Part shown: positions 1-5,300 of the stretch, piece after piece
Position numbering within the stretch: position 1 is the stretch's first letter
How the letters are laid out: every line of letters starts with the position of its first letter
From: Bacillota bacterium
GTDB lineage: Bacteria; Bacillota_A; Clostridia; Acetivibrionales; DUMB01
Length of the DNA: 5,300 nt
Assembly (NCBI GenBank): GCA_023621975.1
Contig: JAMOAC010000119.1
Location: 1 to 5,300 of the forward strand
Direction: 5' to 3'
Notes under the pieces: generated by a model
Seen by the model: the letters and a program-made list of their open reading frames with translations, nothing else
What the model was told of the DNA's origin: nothing
The model's database searches: none
Program-made: the position numbers and the translations under genes

Positions 1-428
1 CCTGCATTCATAGCTTTTGTGAGAGCCGGCTGCAATGCATCAGGATCATTTGCAGTTATTGCTATACAATCGACCTTCTGAGCTATGAGTTCCTCGATTA
101 TCTGGATTTGTGCTTCAGCTGTCGGCTGATCCGGTGCTTTAAGAATAGCCTCGCCGCCGAGTTCGTCTTCAATAGCGATCCTAAAGCCCTCCATCTCCTT
201 TTCACCGTATGGGTTACCGGTGTTCTTGAAGATAAATGCAAATCTCTTCTTGCCCTCCGTTGCTTTGTCCTGTTCCTGGTCCTTTGCTTTCTCTTCAGTT
301 TTTGTTGTCTCTTCAGTTTTTGTTGTCTCTCCTGTGTTTGCCGGCTCCTTTGACTTATTACCTCCACATCCGGCTAACAGAGAAACAATCATTACAAGTG
401 AAAGAACCATCGCTAAAATTCTCTTCAT
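1..428 (-). CDS. Sugar ABC transporter substrate-binding lipoprotein, CUT2/RhaS-LsrB-like (partial, C-terminus off window)
   Basis: This is the extracellular receptor of the importer encoded just upstream. It should bind a sugar or sugar-like ligand and hand it to the two permeases. The ATG at 428-426 has a purine-rich AAAAGGGGG site 9 bases upstream. Residues 1-20 form a signal peptide (positive MKR, then a hydrophobic run) ending in the lipobox LLAG-C with Cys21, which predicts a lipid anchor. Residues 22 to about 61 are a charged, low-complexity linker rich in Glu, Lys and Thr. The periplasmic-binding-protein fold begins near residue 62 with RFAFIFKNTGNPYGEKEMEG, the usual first strand and ligand-loop region. 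It continues through an IEELIAQKVDCIAI segment and NDPDALQPALTKAMNAG, a pattern typical of Peripla_BP_4 proteins of the RhaS/LsrB kind. Only 142 full codons are visible, out of a usual 330-380. The family call is firm, but the ligand (rhamnose, another sugar or AI-2) is not determined. Confidence 0.93.
   Translation of the reverse strand, partial: MKRILAMVLSLVMIVSLLAGCGGNKSKEPANTGETTKTEETTKTEEKAKDQEQDKATEGKKRFAFIFKNTGNPYGEKEMEGFRIAIEDELGGEAILKAPDQPTAEAQIQIIEELIAQKVDCIAITANDPDALQPALTKAMNA
291..326 (-). repeat. Two perfect 18-bp tandem copies in the lipoprotein linker
   Basis: The plus-strand unit CTCTTCAGTTTTTGTTGT occurs at 291-308 and again, unchanged, at 309-326. A degraded fragment of a third copy (CTCT) follows. 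The unit is a multiple of three, so on the minus strand it adds a repeated six-residue Glu/Thr/Lys block (ETTKTE-type) at about residues 35-46 of the binding protein. It lies in the flexible spacer between the lipid-anchored Cys21 and the folded domain, where length change is tolerated. Confidence 0.9.
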
Positions 429-437
429 AAATTTTTG

Positions 438-446
438 CCCCCTTTT
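438..446 (-). promoter_or_regulatory. Ribosome binding site of the binding-protein gene
   Basis: The minus strand reads AAAAGGGGG, then nine bases, then ATG at 428. It matches the anti-Shine-Dalgarno only through its G run, so it is less canonical than the AAAGGAGG site in front of the ATPase gene. It supports ATG 428 as the start, as does the signal peptide that begins exactly there. Confidence 0.6.
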
Positions 447-468
447 ATTTTTTAATTATTTTATCAAT

Positions 469-484
469 GCAGTCTTCAGACTGC
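469..484 (-). other. Perfect inverted repeat (hairpin) in the leader of the binding-protein gene
   Basis: The minus strand reads GCAGTC-TGAA-GACTGC, a six-base-pair GC-containing stem with a four-base loop. It lies 22 bases upstream of the ribosome binding site of the lipoprotein gene. The bases after it are A-rich rather than a T run, so it is not an intrinsic terminator on this strand. A role in protecting or setting the 5' end of the downstream transcript is inference. An operator is the alternative. Confidence 0.55.
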
Positions 485-553
485 TGTATATTTCCATAAT
501 GATGCATAATTTTTAAAATAATCCATTTTCTTAGCAGCAAAGAACCTGTACCT

Positions 554-590
554 AAAGCTTTAAAGCCTGAATTCTGCTTTCTTAAGCTTT
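554..590 (-). other. Hairpin overlapping the stop codon of the second permease gene
   Basis: On the minus strand AAAGCTTAAGAAAGC pairs with GCTTTAAAGCTTT across a nine-base loop. This gives a seven-pair outer stem and a five-pair inner stem, separated by a 3x1 internal loop. The permease stop TAA (584-582) lies inside the 5' arm. No T run follows, so it does not look like a rho-independent terminator. It could block 3'-to-5' decay of the ATPase-permease message or be an RNA processing site. That role is inferred from position only. Confidence 0.45.
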
Positions 591-1589
591 TGTTTTATAA
601 AGTTTCCGTACTTTACCCGTGTTCATTTTTATATTTGGAATCATTACTGCAAATATCAGAAGCAAGCCTATTATAATAAGCAGCGCCTGAGCAGGCACAT
701 TTTTGAGTCCAAGGCCATAACGCAACAGACCTATAACGAAAACTGACAGTATTGTACCAAAAATTCTTCCCTTTCCTCCGGCTGTACTGACACCACCCAG
801 TACGACCATGGCTATCACGTCAAGTTCATAGCCCATCGCAACATTCGGTCTTGTACTTCCCATCCTCGAAGTAAGGAACAAGGCTGTAACAGCTGACATA
901 AAACCTGTGAGGGTAAAGATTATAACTTTGATTTTATCAACCTGCACACCTGAAAACCTGCTCGCAGTAATATTGCTGCCTATTGCGTAAACACACCTGC
1001 CGAAAGTCGTTTTATGGAGCAATAAGCTGAAAATAACTGCAAATAACGCAAATACAATAAGTATAAACGGAATTCCTCCCACATATCCCCATCCGAGGAA
1101 GCTAAACCAGGAAGGGAATTTGCCTGATGCCTGGTCTTCAAGTATTATATAGGCAATTCCTCGGTAAATTATCATCGTGGAGAGGGTGACAATTACCGCA
1201 GACAGTTCTTTGAATTTTGTTATGAGCAGTCCGTTTATCAAGCCGCATATGGTTCCGACCACAAGGCATATTATCATTGCCAGCTCCATGGGTAGCCCCA
1301 GATTGTTATATGAAACAGCCATCACAACCGAAGAAAGTGCAACTGTTGATGCCACTGAAATATCGATATCGCCTAGAATTATCACAAAAGCCATAGGTAA
1401 AACAATAAAGGCTTTGTCAAGGAATGTCATTGTAGCGTCAATTACGCTCCTGATACTCAGATAATACGGTGACAAGGATGCATTGACGATGTTTATTATG
1501 ATAAGCATCAGCACCAGCATCCATTCCCACTGGAAGAAAAAGCTTTTAAGGTTAAATTCTTTATGGGCAGCAATACTTCTCTTCTCCAT
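582..1589 (-). CDS. Sugar ABC transporter permease 2 (BPD_transp_2, RhaQ/LsrD-like)
   Basis: This is an inner-membrane subunit of the importer, 335 residues, the normal length for CUT2 permeases. It has about eight to ten hydrophobic segments, for example near residues 22-38, 57-73, 78-96, 102-124, 169-192, 218-240 and 298-319. Family marks are GDIDISVAS (73-81), the GSN..ASRFSGV stretch (204-214), and GYELDVIAMVVLGGVSTAGG (253-272) followed by KGRIFGT. The last is the cytoplasmic loop region that contacts the ATPase. The C-terminal LLRYGLGLKNVPAQ region recalls RhaQ/LsrD. The ATG at 1589 follows the previous permease stop by only three bases. Its GAGGAGG site lies inside the end of that gene, about 12 bases away, which suggests translational coupling. 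It differs in sequence from the other permease, so the channel is probably a heterodimer. The family call is secure and the substrate unknown. Confidence 0.95.
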   Translation of the reverse strand: MEKRSIAAHKEFNLKSFFFQWEWMLVLMLIIINIVNASLSPYYLSIRSVIDATMTFLDKAFIVLPMAFVIILGDIDISVASTVALSSVVMAVSYNNLGLPMELAMIICLVVGTICGLINGLLITKFKELSAVIVTLSTMIIYRGIAYIILEDQASGKFPSWFSFLGWGYVGGIPFILIVFALFAVIFSLLLHKTTFGRCVYAIGSNITASRFSGVQVDKIKVIIFTLTGFMSAVTALFLTSRMGSTRPNVAMGYELDVIAMVVLGGVSTAGGKGRIFGTILSVFVIGLLRYGLGLKNVPAQALLIIIGLLLIFAVMIPNIKMNTGKVRKLYKTKA

Positions 1590-1592
1590 TGT

Positions 1593-2600
1593 TTATATTT
1601 TCCTCCTCATTAGATTTTTCCTGTCAATATTTCTTTTTACAAGAGCGTTTACTATTACAGCCACAAGTATGATTACGCCTTGAATTGCCTGCTGCCAGAA
1701 AGGTGATACATTGATGAGCGGCAACGCGTTTTGTAAAATACCCAGCAAGAGGGACCCCAGAATAATCCCTGAAATTTTGCCGGAACCTCCTGAAATGTTA
1801 ACTCCTCCGAGAACGCAAGCCGCAATAACGTTCATCTCATAACCCATTGCAGTGTCACCTTGGGCGGAAGCAAATTTTGAAACCCATAAAACACCTGCAA
1901 GCCCCGCCAATGCACCCATAATTGTATAGACCATCCACAACACCTTGACAGTGTTTATGCCGCTGATCTTGGCTGATTCCGGGTTGCTCCCTACAGCATA
2001 TATCTGCCTTCCTGTCCTTGTATGATTAATGAAATAGTAAAAGATTATGTATATAATAATGGCTATAAATATCAAAATATTAATCCCCAGAATTGAATCT
2101 GTAGCAATCCTTTTGAAACTTGGCGGCATCTGATGTGCGCTTACCCATCTTCCTCCGCTTATCATAAAGGTTAATCCCCGATATGCATTCATCATTCCAA
2201 GAGTTGCTATGATTGGAAGAATTCCTGCTTTCGATACAAGCAGCCCGAGAATGGCCCCGCAAGCAGTACCGATTAATGTTCCGATCAGTATTGCAAGCAA
2301 CGGGTGTAAATCCGGGTTTGCATTGACAGCCAAAGCAGATATCATTCCCGATAAAGCAAGAGTTGATCCAATGGAGAGATCAATGCCTCTTGTAACAATA
2401 ACAAGCATCATGCCCACTGTAAGAATACTGAGAATCGCTGTATTTTTTATCATATCATTTATGTTTTCCAGTGTCAGAAAGTTTGGATTGCGCAATTGCA
2501 CCAATACAGAAAGCAGGATAATAAATACCAGCAGTCCTAATTCTCTGAACTTGCCAATGCTTGAAACTTTTACTTTCTTTCCCAAAGCTAATTCAGACAT
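1593..2600 (-). CDS. Sugar ABC transporter permease 1 (BPD_transp_2, RhaP/LsrC/RbsC-like)
   Basis: This is the first of two membrane subunits, also 335 residues. A hydrophilic, basic N-terminus of about 20 residues precedes roughly eight to ten hydrophobic segments (about 21-36, 55-70, 74-92, 100-122, 170-192, 218-242, 276-296, 301-320). Diagnostic CUT2 permease motifs are RGIDLSIGS (71-79), AVGSNPESAKISGI (202-215), and GYEMNVIAACVLGGVNISGG (253-272) followed by SGKISGI. The central part is close to ribose-type RbsC, while pairing with a second permease matches RhaP/LsrC systems. The ATG at 2600 has an AAGGGGA-type site about seven bases upstream and lies 26 bases after the ATPase stop. The gene ends TAA at 1595-1593, three bases before the next start. 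Protein length and motifs are intact, with no sign of frameshift. The assignment to the CUT2 permease family is firm and the sugar is not. Confidence 0.95.
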   Translation of the reverse strand: MSELALGKKVKVSSIGKFRELGLLVFIILLSVLVQLRNPNFLTLENINDMIKNTAILSILTVGMMLVIVTRGIDLSIGSTLALSGMISALAVNANPDLHPLLAILIGTLIGTACGAILGLLVSKAGILPIIATLGMMNAYRGLTFMISGGRWVSAHQMPPSFKRIATDSILGINILIFIAIIIYIIFYYFINHTRTGRQIYAVGSNPESAKISGINTVKVLWMVYTIMGALAGLAGVLWVSKFASAQGDTAMGYEMNVIAACVLGGVNISGGSGKISGIILGSLLLGILQNALPLINVSPFWQQAIQGVIILVAVIVNALVKRNIDRKNLMRRKI

Positions 2601-2626
2601 AGACGTTCCCCTTCTCTTGTTTTTTT

Positions 2627-4147
2627 CTACTGTACACCAGCAAGCTCCCTTGCTTCCCTGTTTACCATGGCAGCTTCAAGGATTGCTTCCTGAGTTGCAT
2701 CTTTCCTGTCAAAAATTGCAGTAATTCTGCCTTCCCGCATGACGATAATTCTGTCGCTCATTCCTAGAACCTCAGGCATTTCGGATGAAATCATGATAAT
2801 ACCATAGCCCTGGCATGCCAAATCACTCATCATTTCATGAATAGCAGATTTGGCTCCTACATCAACGCCTTTGGTCGGTTCATCAAGAATAATGACCTTC
2901 AAATCAGCGTTAAGCAACTTGGCAACAATAACTTTCTGCTGATTGCCGCCGGACAATGAGCTAACAACATCAAAAACACTGTTTGCTTTTATATTCACTT
3001 TTTCAGATAATTCTTTTGCGATTTCCGCCTCCTTGGCGGTATTTAACCATCCTCTTTTAGATAATTTATCCAGTGTAGATAAGGTAATGTTTTTACTGAT
3101 GTCCCACTGAAGCACTAAACCCTGTTTTTGCCTGTCCTCCGGTAAATATCCAATTCCAAGCTTCATAGCATCAAGCGGGTTTTTAATTTTTACTTCTTTT
3201 CCTTCCAGATACACTTTTCCTTTGTCATAAGGCATAATCCCAAAAATTGTCTGGCATACTTCGCTTCTGCCTGCACCTACCAGGCCTGTAAGCCCAAGGA
3301 TTTCTCCTTTGTGAAGTGTAAAGGAAATATCCGCAAAATAGCCTGTTTTCCCAAGTCCTTCAACACGCAGAAGTTCCTCGCCTATTTTTGCTTCTTTTTT
3401 GGGAAACAACTGGGTAATTTCGCGTCCTACCATTGCAACAATGAGTTCTTCCCTCGAAATCTCATTTACATTCCATGTTCCAATATATTTCCCGTCTCTT
3501 AACACACTGACCCTGTCAGCCAGCCTGTACATATCCTCAAGTCTGTGAGAAATAAAAATAATAGAAACTCCGTTATCTCTTAATTGCTCTGTAACCCTGT
3601 AAAGTTCTTCACTTTCCTTCTTTGTAAGAGCAGCTGTAGGTTCATCCATAATAATGATTTTCGCATTTATGGACAGTGCTTTGGCTATTTCCACTATTTG
3701 CTGCTGTGCAACGCTAAGTGCTCCCATCTGTGTTCTCGGATCAATGTCAGCACCTAATTCATTAAGCAGCTTTCGGGCTTCAGAGTGCATTTCATCCCAT
3801 AAAATTCTTTTTGTAAACTTTTTTGTTTTTTCATGTCCCATAAAAATATTTTCCGTCACACTTAGGTCCGGATAACAGGTTACATGCTGGTATATGGCTG
3901 CTATTCCCATTTTTGTTGCATCATTGGGACCTTTTATATCAACCTTTTGCCCGTCTAAATATATTTCTCCTTCATCCTGGCAATGAACACCTGTTATAAT
4001 CTTGATAAAGGTAGACTTTCCTGCGCCGTTTTCACCCATTAAAGCATGAATTTCTCCACGCTTTAAATTGAATTGAACCCTGTCCAGTGCTTTGACTCCT
4101 GGAAATTCTTTAGAAATGTTTTTTAATTCAAGCACATATTCCGGCAA
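2627..4147 (-). CDS. Sugar ABC transporter ATP-binding protein, CUT2 double-domain type (RhaT/RbsA/LsrA-like)
   Basis: This is the cytoplasmic motor of the importer: 506 residues with two fused nucleotide-binding domains, the standard size for RbsA/XylG/RhaT-type proteins. Domain 1 has Walker A GENGAGKST (38-46), Q-loop Gln87, a variant signature LSVAQQQ (144-150), Walker B IIIMDEP (164-170) and switch His201. Domain 2 is degenerate in the way usual for this family. Its Walker A is GLVGAGRSE (288-296) with Arg294 in place of Lys, and Ser455 replaces the switch His. The signature LSGGNQQK (398-405), Walker B VIILDEP (418-424) and the LPEDRQKQGL motif (335-344) are kept. Probably only one site hydrolyses ATP efficiently. 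The start is TTG at 4147-4145, chosen because a perfect AAAGGAGG ends 8 bases before it, no in-frame ATG lies nearby, and the N-terminus MPEYVLELKNISKEFPGVKA is typical. It leads the block with both permeases. The ligand is not shown by the ATPase. Confidence 0.96.
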   Translation of the reverse strand: MPEYVLELKNISKEFPGVKALDRVQFNLKRGEIHALMGENGAGKSTFIKIITGVHCQDEGEIYLDGQKVDIKGPNDATKMGIAAIYQHVTCYPDLSVTENIFMGHEKTKKFTKRILWDEMHSEARKLLNELGADIDPRTQMGALSVAQQQIVEIAKALSINAKIIIMDEPTAALTKKESEELYRVTEQLRDNGVSIIFISHRLEDMYRLADRVSVLRDGKYIGTWNVNEISREELIVAMVGREITQLFPKKEAKIGEELLRVEGLGKTGYFADISFTLHKGEILGLTGLVGAGRSEVCQTIFGIMPYDKGKVYLEGKEVKIKNPLDAMKLGIGYLPEDRQKQGLVLQWDISKNITLSTLDKLSKRGWLNTAKEAEIAKELSEKVNIKANSVFDVVSSLSGGNQQKVIVAKLLNADLKVIILDEPTKGVDVGAKSAIHEMMSDLACQGYGIIMISSEMPEVLGMSDRIIVMREGRITAIFDRKDATQEAILEAAMVNREARELAGVQ

Positions 4148-4155
4148 TGCATATG

Positions 4156-4163
4156 CCTCCTTT
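4156..4163 (-). promoter_or_regulatory. Perfect Shine-Dalgarno that fixes the TTG start of the ATPase gene
   Basis: The minus strand reads AAAGGAGG, then CATATGCA, then TTG at 4147. The eight-base spacing is ideal for the TTG. The nearby ATG at 4152-4150 is out of frame and only three bases from the GGAGG, so the TTG is the better start for the ATPase. Confidence 0.85.
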
Positions 4164-4180
4164 CCTGCTCCATACAGAAA

Positions 4181-4210
4181 ACAATATGCTGGAACAATAA
4201 AGATTGTAAA
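4181..4210 (-). promoter_or_regulatory. Candidate sigma-A promoter with an overlapping inverted repeat
   Basis: On the minus strand a -35-like TTTACA (4210-4205) is followed after 18 bases by a -10-like TATTGT (4186-4181). This would start the transcript near 4175, about 28 bases before the TTG start codon. Between the boxes and over the end of the -35 lies ACAAT-CTTT-ATTGT (4207-4194), an inverted repeat placed where a repressor could act. The boxes match the consensus only partly. Another TATAAT at 4287-4282 has no good -35 at the right distance. This is a plausible site, not a firm one. Confidence 0.3.
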
Positions 4211-4304
4211 ACATGGATAAGCATTTTTTATTAATTTCGTTTATTTATTTTTGTGTTCTTTTTTTAATATATTCTTCATTTATTATAAATATCCTTCTTT
4301 TTTT

Positions 4305-4318
4305 CAAAAAATTTTTTG
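4305..4318. other. A6T6 palindrome in the spacer
   Basis: CAAAAAATTTTTTG is a perfect 14-base palindrome made of an A6 run next to a T6 run. Such A-tracts are known to make DNA rigid and bent. It lies just upstream, in the sense of the operon, of the TATAAT at 4287-4282 and about 100 bases upstream of the better promoter candidate. An effect on promoter strength or protein binding is possible but not shown by the sequence. Confidence 0.5.
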
Positions 4319-4516
4319 GGATTTTTAATTGACGATAAAATTGCAAAAATGCGGAAATATCAACATCTTTTCGATGAAATGGAATTGTTCGAACCGATTT
4401 ATCCTGATATATTTATTTATGATACTAATTTAGACATTAATTTATCATTTATGATTGTTTATGTATTTTTCGTTTCGATTTTTTGTGTACAATTCTTCCA
4501 CCGAATTATTTTTAGC

Positions 4517-5300
4517 CTAAATACTGTCATTGCCACCTGAAGCATAATATAAAATTTTCTCCTGTGTAGCTTCGTCTTTGTTGAAAGCTTTACGTACTTC
4601 ACCGTTATACATGACAAGAACTCTGTCACACATACCCAATATTTCTGACAAGTCTGAAGAAATCATTATAATTGCCGCACCCGACAATAACAATTCATTC
4701 ATTATATTGTAAATATCTACTTTGGAACTCACATCAATACCTGCGGTTGGCTCATCAATAATCAAAATTTTTGCATTGGTAAAAAGCCACTTTGCAAAAA
4801 TGACCTTTTTTTGATTCCCTCCGCTGAGGTTATCTGTAATTTCATATTCGCTAGCCCCAATTTCAAGCCTTTCAATTAAATCTCTGGCCTCAAAAGCTTC
4901 TTCCTCTTTATTAAGAAAGCCAAACCTTGAAATTCTCTTCAAATTAGTCAATGTAATATTTTCCGCAACAGGTGCATTTAATATAAGCCCTTCATCAGTT
5001 CCTATCCCTGTTACATAGCACAGCCCATTTTCAATAGCCTTATTGGGGTTCATATCTTTAAAGACTTTACCGTTAAGCCTTATTTCCCCTTCATAAGGTC
5101 TGTTGATGCCAAAAAGAACCTTTGCCAAAGTTCTTCTGCCAGAGCCGCTTAAACCTGTAATGCCAAGGATTTCACCCTCTTTTAAACTAAAACTTATATC
5201 CCTTATACGTCCCTCATAGGAAAGATTGCAAACCCTCAGCAGCTCTTTTCCATGCTTAATTTTTAATTTAGGGTATCTGTCTTGAATATCTTTTCCTGCC
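4517..5300 (-). CDS. Second CUT2-type sugar ABC transporter ATP-binding protein (partial, C-terminal half only)
   Basis: The reading frame is open from the window edge (first full codon 5299-5297) to TAG at 4519-4517 and shows 260 residues. This is the linker and second nucleotide-binding domain of a protein that should be about 500 residues, so the true start is outside the window. A TTG at 5128 is an internal Leu inside the Walker A region and not a start. Visible motifs, counted from the window edge, are the degenerate Walker A GLSGSGRRT (49-57, Arg for Lys), signature LSGGNQKK (158-165), Walker B ILIIDEP (178-184) and IMISSDLSE with Ser at the switch His position. The usual 'PEDR' stretch is replaced by YVTGIGTDEGL (95-105). 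The end ATQEKILYYASGG is typical, so the C-terminus is complete. It resembles but clearly differs from the ATPase at 4147-2627, and probably serves another importer encoded upstream. Confidence 0.93.
   Translation of the reverse strand, partial: AGKDIQDRYPKLKIKHGKELLRVCNLSYEGRIRDISFSLKEGEILGITGLSGSGRRTLAKVLFGINRPYEGEIRLNGKVFKDMNPNKAIENGLCYVTGIGTDEGLILNAPVAENITLTNLKRISRFGFLNKEEEAFEARDLIERLEIGASEYEITDNLSGGNQKKVIFAKWLFTNAKILIIDEPTAGIDVSSKVDIYNIMNELLLSGAAIIMISSDLSEILGMCDRVLVMYNGEVRKAFNKDEATQEKILYYASGGNDSI

Larger units (their letters stand above)
4148..4516. other. AT-rich spacer between the two ATPase genes
   Basis: These 369 bases separate two genes on the same strand. The stretch from about 4205 to 4310 is almost entirely A and T. 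No RNA gene, riboswitch core or repeat array is recognised. Just after the upstream stop (TAG at 4519-4517), AATTC...GAATT could form a weak five-pair stem, but no T run follows, so no intrinsic terminator is evident. The half nearest gene 4147-2627 carries the candidate promoter and the ribosome binding site. The middle holds an A6T6 palindrome and part of a plus-strand open frame that I do not accept as a gene. Confidence 0.7.

Noticed and set aside
98..367. Arg/Lys/Gln-rich 89-codon minus-strand frame
   Set aside because: It overlaps the binding-protein gene in another frame. Its odd composition comes from reading the Glu/Thr/Lys linker repeats out of frame.
2209..2724. 171-codon open frame on the plus strand
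   Set aside because: It lies antisense to permease 1 and the end of the ATPase gene, both well supported by family motifs. It has no domain-like features of its own and is best explained as a shadow of their codon use.
582..4147. Assigning the operon to AI-2 (lsr) or rhamnose (rha) by name
   Set aside because: The layout and motifs fit both types and other CUT2 sugar importers. No lsrK, lsrR, rhaM or isomerase/kinase gene is visible to decide the substrate, so symbols were left empty.
4484..4516. Possible terminator after the upstream ATPase (AATTC...GAATT)
   Set aside because: The stem is five AT-rich pairs with no T run after it on the minus strand, too weak for a rho-independent terminator.
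4148..4516. Catabolite-repression (cre) site, riboswitch or CRISPR in the spacer
   Set aside because: I found no cre-like palindrome, no recognisable conserved riboswitch core and no spaced direct repeats. The region is mainly simple AT-rich sequence.
4517..5128. Short 203-residue ATPase starting with TTG at 5128
   Set aside because: The frame stays open to the window edge, and the codons before 5128 encode the linker and Walker A of the same domain. The TTG is therefore an internal Leu and the gene is cut by the window.

Overview
The window is one strand-uniform stretch: every supported gene reads on the minus strand, so the biological order runs from position 5300 down to position 1. It holds most of one CUT2-type (ribose/rhamnose/autoinducer-2-like) carbohydrate ABC importer plus the C-terminal half of a second CUT2 ATPase. 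The substrate-binding protein is a lipoprotein with a clear lipobox. Shine-Dalgarno sites are strong (AAAGGAGG, GAGGAGG), one gene starts with TTG, and spacers are very AT-rich. Together these suggest a low-GC Gram-positive anaerobe of the Clostridia type. The species cannot be fixed from the sequence.

Layout in transcription order: (a) 5300-4517, the 3' part of a CUT2 ATPase gene whose first half lies outside the window; (b) 4516-4148, a 369-base, extremely AT-rich spacer with a candidate promoter close to the next gene; (c) 4147-2627, a complete double-domain ATPase of 506 residues; (d) 2600-1593 and (e) 1589-582, two different 335-residue permeases of the BPD_transp_2 family; (f) 581-429, a 153-base spacer with two hairpins; (g) 428-1, the N-terminal 142 residues of the lipoprotein substrate-binding protein, cut by the window edge.

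Genes c, d and e are tightly packed (26 and 3 bases apart) and should be co-transcribed with g. The expected working complex is one double-domain ATPase in the cytoplasm, a heterodimeric membrane channel made by the two permeases, and an extracellular membrane-anchored binding protein that delivers sugar to it. Two distinct permeases plus a binding protein with the 'NDPDALQPAL' pattern resemble the rhamnose (RhaSTPQ) and LsrABCD layouts more than the single-permease ribose type. Sequence similarity alone does not give the substrate, so no gene symbols are assigned.

I see no clearly undescribed system here. The points worth a second look are the late, hairpin-separated position of the binding-protein gene, two CUT2 ATPase genes in tandem, a TTG start overlapped by a tiny ATG-led reading frame, a candidate promoter/operator, and an in-frame repeat in the lipoprotein linker.
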